In this document: positions 39,415-48,343 of the stretch, piece by piece | Layout of the letters: the number at the start of each line of letters is the position of its first letter | Position numbering within the stretch: position 1 is the stretch's first letter | Source of the DNA: Actinomycetes bacterium | GTDB taxonomy: Bacteria; Actinomycetota; Actinomycetes; Propionibacteriales; Propionibacteriaceae | Direction: 5' to 3' | DNA length: 64,000 bases | Assembly: GCA_030426725.1 (NCBI GenBank) | Contig: JAUHXZ010000001.1 | Location: 62,001-126,000, forward strand | Made by a program: the position numbers and the translations under genes | Notes under the pieces: model-generated | Seen by the model: only the letters and a program-made list of their open reading frames with translations | Told to the model about the DNA's origin: nothing | Database searches by the model: none

Positions 39415-40878
39415 ATGGACGAGAACACGACCAGGATCCCTGGCAGCCCCGGCGCGCGTGATGCGCTGGCTGCGGGGCTGGCGTCGTTCGACCATGCCCA
39501 CAAGGCCGTCGTCGCGGGAGAGATCGGCGAGGTGGTCGCAATCGCCCACGTCATCGACCACTACGAGGTGGATGAGCCCCAGATCGTCGAGGGCGTCGAG
39601 GGGTTGCTGCACCCCGGTGGGGACGGAACGCCAGGGATCGGCGAGTTCCTCGCCCTCGAACTCTCCGCCCTTGCGGGTGTCTCGCCGGGCTCGATGATCT
39701 CGCGCATCGGCGACGTCCTCGACGTGCGGCACCGCCTCCGCTCACTGTGGGGCGCCGTCCTGGCGGGCACGGTCCGTTGGTGGCAGGCCGCCGACGTGGC
39801 CCACCGCACTCACGGGCTGTCTGCCGACGCGGTGCGGCTGGTGGACCGGAAGCTGGCCCATGCGCTGGCCATGATGCCCTGGCAGCGGATCGTCAAGGTC
39901 CTCCCCCACTGGATCGTCGCCGCGGACCCGCAACTCGCGGCCGCGAACGAGGCCGCCCTCAGGAATCAGCGCCGGGTCGTCGTGGATCAGATCCGCGACG
40001 GACACGTCGAGATGTGGGGGCGCTTGGCCCCTGCGGACGGCATCGCGTTCGACCAGGCGATCAACGAGATCGCCAAGGCTCTGCCCTCGCAACTGGACCC
40101 TGAGGCCCCGGCTCACCCGGGAGACCTGAAGGCCGATGGCTCGGTCAGTTCAGCGGATCTCGACACGCGTCGCGCGGCCGCGGTGGGGATTCTCGCCCGG
40201 CAGGCGTTCGGCCAGGACGCGCTCCCCACGCATCAGCTCATCGTCCACGTCGTCGGCTCGGATCCAGGCCTCGACGGTCGGTCGGTCGCCGGTCCTGATC
40301 TGCTGCCCGACGGGTCGGCCTCCGGCATCGCCCGGGTCGAAGGTTGGGGCCCGGTCCAGACCGGGCGGCTGCGCGAACTGCTCGCCGGATCCCGCGTCAT
40401 CGTGCGTCCCATCCTCGATCCGGGCGCCATCGAGGCCGTCGATCAGCACGACCCGCCGGCCGCCATGCGCTTCGCGCTCAACCAGCGCGACCCCGTTGAC
40501 GTCTTCCCCTACGGCACCCGCGGGGCGGGCAGTTGCGATGTGGACCACACCGTCGCGTTCACCGACGCGGGCGGTCCCGGCCAGACCGGTCTGCCGAACC
40601 TCGGGCCGCTGTCCCGCTTCACCCACCGCCTCAAGACCCACGGCAACTGGACGCTCAGCCAACCGGAGCCCGGCCTCTTCCACTGGCGGTCCGCCTTCGG
40701 CTACGAATACGTCGTCACGCGCGACGGCACCACCAGGCTGCGAGCGCCCGCCCGTCCACCGGACAACCGGACCGCGTCGCCACCCGACCGGTTCACCCAG
40801 CCGGATCCGCCGCCGGGCGACCCTGCCTGGGACACACTCCCGGCACTCACCCCACCCGGGCTCCGCCCCGCCGCCTGA
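39415..40878 (+). CDS. DUF222 domain HNH endonuclease-like protein (13E12 type)
   Basis: A 487-residue protein. The N-terminal two-thirds is the helical DUF222 region (13E12 repeat family), and the C-terminal part carries an HNH nuclease motif, AGSCDVDHTVAF (about residues 375-386), followed by TGLPNLGPLSRFTHRLKTHG. The Cys-DxDH-N-H pattern is intact, so nuclease activity is plausible. The biological role is not established. In Mycobacterium tuberculosis several 13E12 genes are DNA-damage inducible, and a weak LexA-like box lies upstream here. A Pro-rich tail ends the protein. It stands before a repeat-rich gap and may be a recent arrival. The start is the ATG at 39415. Confidence 0.85.
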   Translation: MDENTTRIPGSPGARDALAAGLASFDHAHKAVVAGEIGEVVAIAHVIDHYEVDEPQIVEGVEGLLHPGGDGTPGIGEFLALELSALAGVSPGSMISRIGDVLDVRHRLRSLWGAVLAGTVRWWQAADVAHRTHGLSADAVRLVDRKLAHALAMMPWQRIVKVLPHWIVAADPQLAAANEAALRNQRRVVVDQIRDGHVEMWGRLAPADGIAFDQAINEIAKALPSQLDPEAPAHPGDLKADGSVSSADLDTRRAAAVGILARQAFGQDALPTHQLIVHVVGSDPGLDGRSVAGPDLLPDGSASGIARVEGWGPVQTGRLRELLAGSRVIVRPILDPGAIEAVDQHDPPAAMRFALNQRDPVDVFPYGTRGAGSCDVDHTVAFTDAGGPGQTGLPNLGPLSRFTHRLKTHGNWTLSQPEPGLFHWRSAFGYEYVVTRDGTTRLRAPARPPDNRTASPPDRFTQPDPPPGDPAWDTLPALTPPGLRPAA

Positions 40879-41021
40879 CTCCGCCGAGCAGACACCCCGC
40901 CCCCGCCCGGGTCCGGGGCTGCTCGCGCGCCCTCGGGGACCATCGGCGACGGCCGGGGAAGCCTGCGATGAGCGCTCAACCGTCGGGGGTGCCGGCGGGC
41001 TCAACCCACGAGATTGCCCCC

Positions 41022-41085
41022 GACGCCAGCGCTGCTGCTGGATGCCTGCGCTATTGCGCTGGCGTGGAGCAGTAAGGCTGGCGTC
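41022..41085. repeat. 64-bp dispersed repeat, copy B
   Basis: Same length, terminal GACGCCAG/CTGGCGTC inverted repeats and core (GATGCC-GCGCTA-TGCGCTGG) as the element at 5133-5196; about 78% identical. It lies in the 566-nt gap between the DUF222/HNH gene and xerC, in which I see no gene. Confidence 0.7.
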
Positions 41086-41123
41086 CACGAGTGAGGAGCG
41101 CCCAGACCGCCCGCCAACAGGAT

Positions 41124-41321
41124 GAGGGTGGCGAGGGGTGGGGCCGGGGCAGGTTGGGTGGGCGTCGCGACCGGACCGGCGCGAAGCGCCCGTCCCGGGA
41201 GCGTGGGCGGCCCGGCCCGACGGCGCGAGGGTGACGAGGGGTGGGGCCGGGGCAGGTTGGGTGGGCGTCGCGACCGGACCGGCGCGAAGCGCCCGTCCCG
41301 GGAGCGTGGGCGGCCCGGCCC
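41124..41321. repeat. Tandem duplication, 103-bp period
   Basis: Two 95-bp copies (41124-41218 and 41227-41321) differ at one base and are spaced 103 bp apart. Both contain GAGGGGTGGGGCC, whose complement GGCCCCACCCCTC begins within copy 2 and ends just after it (41317-41329), so the right end can also fold back. GC-rich, no coding signal that I trust. Confidence 0.85.
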
Positions 41322-41384
41322 CACCCCTCGACACCCGGGCCTGGGAACAGCTGGACGGTAGGGCGGCGCCGGTTTCGACGCGGG

Positions 41385-41403
41385 GACGTCGCAGAGCGAC
41401 GTC
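41385..41403 (-). terminator. Possible xerC terminator
   Basis: GACGTCGC, AGA, GCGACGTC: a perfect 8-bp stem with a 3-nt loop, 41 nt past the xerC stop. Confidence 0.45.
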
Positions 41404-41444
41404 GCCCGGCTCAACCCACGGCCACGCGGGGATGGACGGAGTAG

Positions 41445-42359
41445 TCAGGCGCGGGGGTGGGCCTGCCGGTACGCCTCGCGCAGACGTTCCGAGGTCACGT
41501 GCGTGTAGATCTGCGTCGTCGCCACCGACGAGTGCCCCAGCATCTCCTGAACGCTCCGCAAATCGGCCCCGCCCTCGATGAGGTGGGTAGCCATCGCGTG
41601 TCGCAGGCCGTGGGGCCCGGTCTCGGCCGCGTGACCCGCCGCGCCGGTGGCCGCGTGGACCACGCGCCGTGCGACCCGCGGGTCGAGCGCTCCCCCGCGT
41701 TCGCCGAGGAACACGGTGTCCGGGCTTCCCGCCTTGGCGAAGTCGGGGCGGGCGCGCAGCCAGGCGTCGAGCGCGCGGAGCGCCGGCACGCCGAGCGGCA
41801 CGGTGCGCTGCTTGCCGCCCTTGCCGAGCACCGTGAGCGAGCGCCGCTCCCGGTCGACATCCGTCAGCCGCAGGGCGCAGGCCTCCGAGACACGCAGCCC
41901 ACTCGAGTAGAGCACCTCCACGAGCGCGAGGTCGCGGCGCGCGACCGCGGCGTCGGCGCCCTCCGCCTCGTCGACGCGGGCCTGCAGGGCCGCGATGCCG
42001 GTCTCGACGTCGGCCAGGCCCGGCACGCGCGGCAGCCTCTGGCGGCGCTTGGGTGCGGCGAGCCGCGCCGCGGGGTCGGCCGGGAGGTGCCCCTCGGCCG
42101 AGGCCCAGGCGAAGAAACCGCGCACGCAGGCGACGCGGCGCTGAATGGTGGCGGGGGCCGCGCCGGCGTCGGCCATCGCCGACAGCCAGTTCCTGAGGCG
42201 CGCCAGCGTGATGCGGCCGGGCTCGACGTCGGCATGCGCGGCGAGTTCGGTCAGATCTGTCCGGTAGGCCCGCACGGTGTGCGGGGACAGCCCGCGGTCC
42301 GCGTCGAGGTGCGCGGCGTACTCGTCGAGCAGCGCCGACCATCCGGGGGCGAGTTCCAT
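41445..42359 (-). CDS. xerC: Tyrosine recombinase XerC
   Basis: A 304-residue site-specific recombinase. The SAM-like N-terminal domain (about 1-90) is followed by the catalytic domain with Arg in SSGLRVSEACALRL, Lys in KGGKQRTVPL, HGLRH, and LGHSSVATTQIYTHV holding the last His and the nucleophile Tyr. With XerD it resolves chromosome dimers at dif. I call it XerC rather than a phage integrase because of length and position near rpsB, as in many actinomycetes; no phage genes are nearby. The ATG at 42359 is used; the longer frame adds 56 unrelated codons. Confidence 0.92.
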   Translation of the reverse strand: MELAPGWSALLDEYAAHLDADRGLSPHTVRAYRTDLTELAAHADVEPGRITLARLRNWLSAMADAGAAPATIQRRVACVRGFFAWASAEGHLPADPAARLAAPKRRQRLPRVPGLADVETGIAALQARVDEAEGADAAVARRDLALVEVLYSSGLRVSEACALRLTDVDRERRSLTVLGKGGKQRTVPLGVPALRALDAWLRARPDFAKAGSPDTVFLGERGGALDPRVARRVVHAATGAAGHAAETGPHGLRHAMATHLIEGGADLRSVQEMLGHSSVATTQIYTHVTSERLREAYRQAHPRA

Positions 42360-42459
42360 GCCACCAGTCTGGCCCACGCCACCCGCGCGGGCGGGGCGGA
42401 CACTCTGGGGCATACTGGGCACCGCGAAAGCGCGTACGTCGAGTTTGGAGGACATGAGG

Positions 42460-43068
42460 ATGGCTGAGGACGATCTCACGCAGGGCGGCACCATCAGGCC
42501 GATCACCCGCTGGGGAACCCCGGTCATGCATCAGCCCACCGAACCGGTCACGGAGTTCGACGAGGAGCTCCACACCCTGGTCCGCGACATGTTCGCCACC
42601 ATGATCGCCTCCGATGGCGTGGGCCTGGCGGCGACGCAGGTCGGCGTCGGCCTGTCGCTGTTCATCTACGCCTGCCCGGACGCCGACGAGAAGCTTCAGG
42701 TCGGTGTGGTGTGCAACCCCACCGTCACGCTCCCTGAGGGAGAGGACCGCAACCTCGAGTCCGCCGAGGAGGGCTGCCTCTCCTGGCCCGGCGGCTACGC
42801 CCCGCTGGCCCGCCCGGACCATGCGGTGTGCACCGGCCAGGATCCGTACGGCAACGACATCACCGTCGTGGGCACCGGGCTGCTGGCCCGCTGCCTCCAG
42901 CACGAGACCGACCACCTGGGCGGCACGGTGTTCGGGGACCGGCTGTCGAAGCGGGTCCGCCGGCAACTGGACGCCAAGGTCGAGGAGCTGGCCTGGCGCT
43001 ACCCGGACGACTGGCCGGTCACCCCGAAGGCCAAGTACGCCACGCCCGACCCCTCTCCCGAGCTCTGA
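42460..43068 (+). CDS. def: Peptide deformylase
   Basis: A 202-residue deformylase that removes formyl from nascent N-terminal methionine. All three motifs are present: GVGLAATQVG, EGCLSWPGG and HETDHLGG, where the Cys and two His bind the metal and the Glu is catalytic. GGAGG at 42447-42451 lies 8 nt before the ATG at 42460; another in-frame ATG at 42454 is too close to it. Divergent from xerC with a 100-nt gap. The C-terminal extension (about 30 residues) is charged. Confidence 0.95.
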   Translation: MAEDDLTQGGTIRPITRWGTPVMHQPTEPVTEFDEELHTLVRDMFATMIASDGVGLAATQVGVGLSLFIYACPDADEKLQVGVVCNPTVTLPEGEDRNLESAEEGCLSWPGGYAPLARPDHAVCTGQDPYGNDITVVGTGLLARCLQHETDHLGGTVFGDRLSKRVRRQLDAKVEELAWRYPDDWPVTPKAKYATPDPSPEL

Positions 43069-43146
43069 CCAGGGGTTACGCGCCAACTGAGCCACCTACC
43101 CGGGGTTCACCGGACGTCGACCCGCACGCAACTGATCCCGAGTCCC

Positions 43147-43923
43147 CTATCGCAACGCGTGGGCCAGGATCGCCGCCGCGGCCGCGACGTTGAGCGAGTC
43201 CACCGCGTCGGTCATCGGGATCGTCACGTGGTGGTCGGCCGCGTCGGACCAGGCCGCGCTCAGCCCCTGACCCTCGGTGCCGAGCAGCAGCGCCACCCTG
43301 CCGGGGGCGTCGAAGTCGTCCAGCGGGACCGCCCCGGGCGCGAGTGTCGACGCCACGAGGGAGAACCCGGCGTCGCGGAGCCTCGCGAGGTCGTCGTCGG
43401 AGGCCATTCTGCGCCACGGCATCACGAGCGACGCGCCCATCGACGCCTTGATCGCGCGCCGGTACAGCGGGTCCGCGCTCCCCTGCGACACGACGACGGC
43501 GTCCCAGCCGAGCCCGGCCCCTGTCCGGATGACGGCGCCGAGGTTGGCGTGGTCCACCATGTCCTCGCACACGATCACCCGTCGCCCGGACAGGATCTCC
43601 TCCCACGGCCTCTCCGGGGGACGGTCGAACGATCCCAGCGCGCCGCGGTGCACATGGAACCCGCTGATCCGCTCGATCAGCTTCTCCGGCGCCACGTACA
43701 CGGGCACCTCAGGCCACGCGTCGACGACGCCCGCCAGGCCCTCGAGCCAGCGGGACTGCAACAGCAACGACCGGGGCCGGCAACCGGCGGCGAAGGCACG
43801 CTCGATGATCTTGACCCCCTCCGCGATGAACCGCGACACGTCCGGCCGCCTGAGGTGGGCGTCGCGCAGGCCGGTGAAGTCGGCGACTCGCGGGTCGGCG
43901 GGGTCGGTCACCTCGATGAGCAT
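43147..43923 (-). CDS. SpoU/TrmH family RNA 2'-O-methyltransferase
   Basis: A 258-residue SPOUT-class methyltransferase. The N-terminal part (about 1-95) is a substrate-binding domain. The knotted SAM-binding domain has VCEDMVDHANLGAVIRTGAG (motif 1, with the catalytic Arg), VALLLGTEGQGLS (motif 2) and IPMTDAVDSLNVAAAAAILA (motif 3). The target could be rRNA or tRNA; the exact nucleotide cannot be named. ATG at 43923; the divergent pabB-pabC gene begins 64 nt away. Confidence 0.9.
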   Translation of the reverse strand: MLIEVTDPADPRVADFTGLRDAHLRRPDVSRFIAEGVKIIERAFAAGCRPRSLLLQSRWLEGLAGVVDAWPEVPVYVAPEKLIERISGFHVHRGALGSFDRPPERPWEEILSGRRVIVCEDMVDHANLGAVIRTGAGLGWDAVVVSQGSADPLYRRAIKASMGASLVMPWRRMASDDDLARLRDAGFSLVASTLAPGAVPLDDFDAPGRVALLLGTEGQGLSAAWSDAADHHVTIPMTDAVDSLNVAAAAAILAHALR

Positions 43924-43987
43924 GCCGTCACCCTACGGAGGCGTCCGTCGGGGCGCGAGCCGGGCCGTGCAGGCTAGCCTGTCGGGC

Positions 43988-45706
43988 ATGGAACCGTTCG
44001 CGCTGCTCGACGATGCCCCCGCGGGCCGCGCGACCCTCCTCTCCGGCCTGGTGAGCGTCGCGGAGGTGACCCTCGACACGCTCGACGCGGCGCTGGCCGA
44101 GGGCTGGGCGAGGGGGTTGCACTGCCTGGCATGGCTGCCGTACGGCCTCGGCGAGGCCGCCCTGGGCGTCGGCGATCCGTCGGCTGCGGGTGCCCTGTAC
44201 TGGTTCGACGCACGCCGCGAGGTGGACCCCGCGGAGGTGTTGCCACCGAGCACCGACGGCTGGCTGATCGATGCCTCGCACGACGTCACCGCCGCCGGGT
44301 TCGCCGGCGCGGTCGGGCGTCTCCAGGAGGAGATCGCCTCGGGCTCCAGCTACCAGATCAACTACACCCATCGCGTCACCGGCCGGCTGGCCGGCGACCC
44401 GACCGCCCTGTACGCACGGCTCCGCGCGGTGCAGCCGGTGGAGTTCGGCCTCCTGGCCCACCTCCCCGTCCCCGCGTCCGCCTGGACCCTGTCCCTGTCC
44501 CCCGAACTGTTCCTCAACGTCACGGGCGGGACCGCGACCAGCCGCCCGATGAAGGGCACCGCCGACGCGGCCACCGACCCGGCGGCGCTCAGCAGCGACC
44601 CGAAGAACCGGGCCGAGAACCTGATGATCGTCGACCTCATCCGTAACGACCTCAGCAAGGTGTCGCGGCCCGGCACCGTCGTCGTCGACCGGCTCTTCGA
44701 CGTGGAGCGCGTGGGGCGGCTGTGGCAGATGACCAGCTCCGTCAGCGGAGCCCTGCTGCCAGGGACGACCCCGGCCGACCTGCTGCGCGCGATGTTCCCC
44801 TGCGGCTCCATCACCGGCGCCCCGAAGCTGGCGAGCATGCGGCTGATCCGCGACGTGGAGCCGGCCCCGCGGGGCCTGTACACGGGTGCCCTCGGGGTCA
44901 TCGACCCGGAACCCGGACCCACCGGCTGGCGGATGACGCTCAGCGTGGTCATCCGGACCATCGAGGTCGACGCCGACGGAAACGCCCGGCTCGGCGTCGG
45001 CTCCGGCATCGTCGCCGACAGCACGGCCGCCGCGGAATGGGAGGAATGCCTCGCCAAGGTCCGCTTCGCGATCGGGGCGGGACCGGACCTGCACCTGCGC
45101 GAGGCGATGCGGGTCGTCGACGGCGTCGCTCCGCTCGCCGACCGCCACCGGGCCCGGCTCGTCGCATCGGCTGCGGCGCTGGGGCTGCCGGCCCCGGGGC
45201 GGGCGCTGGACGCGGCGGTGGCGGAGACCCCTGCCGGGGCGTGGCGGGTCGGTCTCGACCTGGCCCCCGACGGGACGGTCACCGTCAACCGTCGCCCCCT
45301 GGAGCGGCCGGACGAGGCGGTGCTCCTGCTCGCCCGGGAACCATGGACCCCCGGGGCGCTCGCCCGGTTCAAGACCTCGCAGAGGGCCCTCTACGACGAC
45401 GCCATCCTGGCCGCGGCCGGCGCCGGCGCCTTCGACGTGATCGGCCACGACGCCGAGGGCCGTGTGCTGGAGGGTGGCCGGACCAGCGTGTTCGCCCGGA
45501 TCGACGGCCGATGGGTCACGCCGCCGCTCACCCTGGGGATCCTCGACGGCGTGCAGCGCGCCGAGGTGCTCGACCACCCGGCCCTCCTCGGCGTCGGGCC
45601 GGTGGTCGAGGATGAGTTCACCGTCGACGATCTGCGCCGCGCCGACGCCATCGCCGTCACCAACGCCGTCGTGGGCGTCGTCGCCGCCCGCCTCGAGGAG
45701 TCCTGA
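43988..45706 (+). CDS. pabBC: Fused aminodeoxychorismate synthase I and aminodeoxychorismate lyase (PabB-PabC)
   Basis: A 572-residue protein in two parts. Residues about 90-375 are a chorismate-binding domain: SGSSYQINYTHRVTG, SRPMKGTADAATDP, AENLMIVDLIRNDLSKVSRP and FPCGSITGAPKLASMRLI are landmarks of PabB-type enzymes. Residues about 380-572 look like a class IV aminotransferase (PabC), with RFKTSQRALYDDAILAA and VLEGGRTSVFARIDGRW. Together they would turn chorismate plus ammonia into p-aminobenzoate for folate. The amidotransferase PabA is not encoded nearby. The next gene starts 1 nt after this stop codon. Confidence 0.88.
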   Translation: MEPFALLDDAPAGRATLLSGLVSVAEVTLDTLDAALAEGWARGLHCLAWLPYGLGEAALGVGDPSAAGALYWFDARREVDPAEVLPPSTDGWLIDASHDVTAAGFAGAVGRLQEEIASGSSYQINYTHRVTGRLAGDPTALYARLRAVQPVEFGLLAHLPVPASAWTLSLSPELFLNVTGGTATSRPMKGTADAATDPAALSSDPKNRAENLMIVDLIRNDLSKVSRPGTVVVDRLFDVERVGRLWQMTSSVSGALLPGTTPADLLRAMFPCGSITGAPKLASMRLIRDVEPAPRGLYTGALGVIDPEPGPTGWRMTLSVVIRTIEVDADGNARLGVGSGIVADSTAAAEWEECLAKVRFAIGAGPDLHLREAMRVVDGVAPLADRHRARLVASAAALGLPAPGRALDAAVAETPAGAWRVGLDLAPDGTVTVNRRPLERPDEAVLLLAREPWTPGALARFKTSQRALYDDAILAAAGAGAFDVIGHDAEGRVLEGGRTSVFARIDGRWVTPPLTLGILDGVQRAEVLDHPALLGVGPVVEDEFTVDDLRRADAIAVTNAVVGVVAARLEES

Positions 45707-46663
45707 GTGAAGTTCCGCGTCGACCCCCTGCTGCTCATCATCCTCGGCACGCTCGCCCTGGGGCTGATCATCCCGGTGAGCGGCCAGGCGGCACGCGTGT
45801 TGGACATCGTCACCAGCGTCGGGATCTTCGTCCTGTTCTTCGGCTACGGAGCCCGTCTGTCGGCCGCCGAGACGCTCGCGGGGATCCGCAACTGGAAGCT
45901 GCACTCGGCGATCCTCGCCACCACCTACGTCGTCTTCCCCCTCATCGCGCTTCCGCTGCTGCTGCTCCCCGGCGGCGTCCTCACCGATCCCGTCCGCGCC
46001 GGCCTGATCTTCCTTTGCCTGGTGCCGTCGACGGTGCAGTCGTCGATCACGTTCACGTCACTGGCCGGCGGGAACGTGCCGGCTGCCATGGTCTCGGCGA
46101 CCGCGTCGAACGTGCTGGGCGTCGCGATCACCCCGATGCTGGCCATCCTGATGATCCCGACGGCGGCGGGCGGGCCGATCGGCCTGGAGCAGGTGTGGGG
46201 TGTGGTACTGCAACTGCTGCTGCCGTTCGTGCTGGGGCAGCTGTCGCGTCCGGCGACGGCCGGGTTCATGGCGCGGCACCGCCGGCGGCTGAGGTTCCTC
46301 GATCAGGGCGTGATCATGCTCATCGTCTTCGGCGCCTTCGCGGAGCTGCGGGCGTCCGGCGCGTGGCGCGAAATCCAGGTCTCGGATCTGCTGCTGCTGG
46401 TTCCGATGGTGCTGGGCCTGCTGGCCTTCATGTTCTGGTTCACCTGGAACCTGGGCCGCTGGCTGGGGCTGCCACGCGCCGACCGGATCGCCGTGATGTT
46501 CTGCGGTACGAAGAAATCGCTGGCCACCGGGGTGCCGATGGCCAGCGTCCTCTTCGGCGGAGCGATCGTCGGCGTCCTGGTGATACCGCTGATGCTGTAC
46601 CACCAGGCGCAGCTGCTGACGGGGTCAGTGCTGGCGTCGCGCCTGGGGCGCGATCAGGACTGA
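45707..46663 (+). CDS. Bile acid:sodium symporter (BASS) family transporter
   Basis: A 318-residue membrane protein with about nine or ten hydrophobic segments. The segments FLCLVPSTVQSSITFTSLAG and FCGTKKSLATGVPMASVLFG are the BASS-family core helices. Members carry organic anions such as bile acids, pantoate or keto acids with Na+; the substrate here is not evident. It starts with GTG directly behind the PabBC stop (TGAGTG), suggesting co-transcription. Its 3' end overlaps the convergent Band-7 gene by 10 nt. Confidence 0.85.
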   Translation: MKFRVDPLLLIILGTLALGLIIPVSGQAARVLDIVTSVGIFVLFFGYGARLSAAETLAGIRNWKLHSAILATTYVVFPLIALPLLLLPGGVLTDPVRAGLIFLCLVPSTVQSSITFTSLAGGNVPAAMVSATASNVLGVAITPMLAILMIPTAAGGPIGLEQVWGVVLQLLLPFVLGQLSRPATAGFMARHRRRLRFLDQGVIMLIVFGAFAELRASGAWREIQVSDLLLLVPMVLGLLAFMFWFTWNLGRWLGLPRADRIAVMFCGTKKSLATGVPMASVLFGGAIVGVLVIPLMLYHQAQLLTGSVLASRLGRDQD

Positions 46664-47856
46664 CCCTCCCCGCCCTCGTCGCCGGAGTCGGCTGCGGGCG
46701 GCTCCACCTCGGCGGCGCTGGAGGGTGACGGCCCGATCTGCGGCGGCTTGGCCATCGACTCTGTGGCGCCGTGGGCCCGCTTACCGGCGACGCGACCCGC
46801 GTCGAGGGCGCGGGCGTCGGCGATGGCCTGCTCGACCGTCGCGTTGGACCGCTCGCGGTCCCGCTTGGCGGCCTCTTCGATCTCCTGCTGCACGTCAACC
46901 ATCTTCGGGGCCTCGAAGTTCTCGGCCGCCTTCGAGACGTAGTGGCGCACCTCCTCCGAGTCGGTCACCTGACCGAGGCCCTTGAGCGCGTCGTTGAGCT
47001 CGCTGGGGATGATCCACACCTTGTTGGAGTCCCCGTCGGCCAGCTTGGGGAGCATCTGCATGTACTGGTAGGCGAGCAGGGCCTGGTCGGGCTGCGCGGC
47101 ATGGATGGCGTTGAACACGCGGGTGATGGCCTGGGACTCGCCCTCGGCGTGCAGCATCTGGGCCTGCCGGTCCGCCTGGGCGCGGAGCACCGCGGCCTCG
47201 CGGTCGCCCTGGGCGCGGAGGATCGCGGCCTCACGATCGCCGCCGGCTGCGAGGATCTGGGACTGGCGCTGGCCCTCGGCGAGCAGGATCTGGGCCCTCT
47301 TGTCGCGCTCGGCGCGGGCGCCCTTCTCCATGGCGTCGCGAATGGTCGGCGGCGGCTCGATGGCGCGCAGCTCGACGCGGTTGACCTTGATGCCCCACTT
47401 GCCGGTGGCCTCGTCGAGCACGAGCCGGAGGCGCTGGTTGATCTCCTCACGGGAGGTCAGCGCCGCCTCGAGGTCCATGCCGCCGATGATGTTGCGCAGG
47501 GTGGTCATGGTGAGCTGTTCGATGGCCGCGTGGTAGTTCTGCGCCTCGTAGGCGGCGCGGACCGGATCAACGATCTGGAAGTAGATGACCGAGTCGATCG
47601 ACACCATGAGGTTGTCCTCGGTGATGACGCCCTGTGGCGGGAACGGCACCACCTGCTCGCGCATGTCGAGGGTGTAGCGGATCCGGTCGAAGAAGGGCAC
47701 GACGAGATGCGGACCGGGGTTCAGGCTCTTGCGGAACTTCCCGAGCCGCTCCACGAGGGCCACCTGCTGCTGCCGGATGATCTTCAGCGTCGCTGCGAGG
47801 ACCATCACGAGCAGGACGACCAGTGCGATGAGCACGATCAGGGTGATGTCAGGCAT
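46654..47856 (-). CDS. SPFH/Band 7 (stomatin-like) membrane protein
   Basis: A 400-residue protein. A single transmembrane segment (about 4-24) anchors it. The SPFH/Band 7 domain follows (about 25-200) with ERLGKFRKSLNPGPHLVVPF and SVIYFQIVDPVRAAYEAQNY. Then comes a long coiled coil (about 200-270) with similar repeats such as GDREAAILRAQ and GDREAAVLRAQ, and a charged, disordered tail. Such proteins form large membrane assemblies and influence membrane fluidity and protease activity. The NfeD gene immediately upstream is the usual partner. Confidence 0.9.
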   Translation of the reverse strand: MPDITLIVLIALVVLLVMVLAATLKIIRQQQVALVERLGKFRKSLNPGPHLVVPFFDRIRYTLDMREQVVPFPPQGVITEDNLMVSIDSVIYFQIVDPVRAAYEAQNYHAAIEQLTMTTLRNIIGGMDLEAALTSREEINQRLRLVLDEATGKWGIKVNRVELRAIEPPPTIRDAMEKGARAERDKRAQILLAEGQRQSQILAAGGDREAAILRAQGDREAAVLRAQADRQAQMLHAEGESQAITRVFNAIHAAQPDQALLAYQYMQMLPKLADGDSNKVWIIPSELNDALKGLGQVTDSEEVRHYVSKAAENFEAPKMVDVQQEIEEAAKRDRERSNATVEQAIADARALDAGRVAGKRAHGATESMAKPPQIGPSPSSAAEVEPPAADSGDEGGEGQS

Positions 47857-47866
47857 GGCGTTCTCC

Positions 47867-48343
47867 CTAGCTGTTGAGCTGTCGGTGGGCGGGATAGACG
47901 ATGAGGGTGATGCCGTCGAGGCCGAAGACCTCGATCTCCTCACCCTCCTCGATGGACAGCGCCGCGTCGAAGGGCCGGGCCTGCCAGATCTGGCCCTCGA
48001 CCTTCGCTTCACCCGAGTCCGGGGTGATGGCGGTGGTGGCGCGGCCCTTGGAGCCGATGAGGGTGTCGAGCGACGACCGGTACCCGGGCGCGCGACGCAC
48101 CCGTTCGAGGAGGGTGGGGCGCAGCAGGAACAGGGTGAGGAACGCGGTGACGATGGCGACCACGATCTGCAGCCACAGGACGCCGGGCAGCACGAGCGCG
48201 GTGAGTCCCCCGGCCAGCGCGCCGGTGGCGAGCATGAGGAACGTCAGGTCCATGGTGAGGAGTTCGGCCGCCGCCAGCCCGGCGGCGAGAATGCCCCACC
48301 CGGCCCACAAGTTCTCGCGGATCCACTCCAGGATCTCGTTCAT
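47867..48343 (-). CDS. NfeD family membrane protein
   Basis: A 158-residue protein with two to three transmembrane segments (about 10-85) and a C-terminal OB-fold domain (about 95-155: LIGSKGRATTAITPDSGEAK and EGEEIEVFGLDGITLIVYP). NfeD proteins pair with stomatin-like proteins, and the pair is encoded together here, 10 nt apart. The ATG at 48343 is used (GGAGCAGGAC upstream); the gene overlaps the ABC ATPase stop by 4 nt, so all three are likely one transcript. Confidence 0.88.
   Translation of the reverse strand: MNEILEWIRENLWAGWGILAAGLAAAELLTMDLTFLMLATGALAGGLTALVLPGVLWLQIVVAIVTAFLTLFLLRPTLLERVRRAPGYRSSLDTLIGSKGRATTAITPDSGEAKVEGQIWQARPFDAALSIEEGEEIEVFGLDGITLIVYPAHRQLNS

Noticed and set aside
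41445-42527. A phage integrase and prophage boundary
   Set aside because: The recombinase is XerC-like in length and neighbourhood, and no phage structural or att-like sequences are visible around it.
40150-43095. A 981-codon open frame spanning the HNH gene, repeats, xerC and def
   Set aside because: It crosses three real genes and the tandem repeats; the open frame is a by-product of GC bias.
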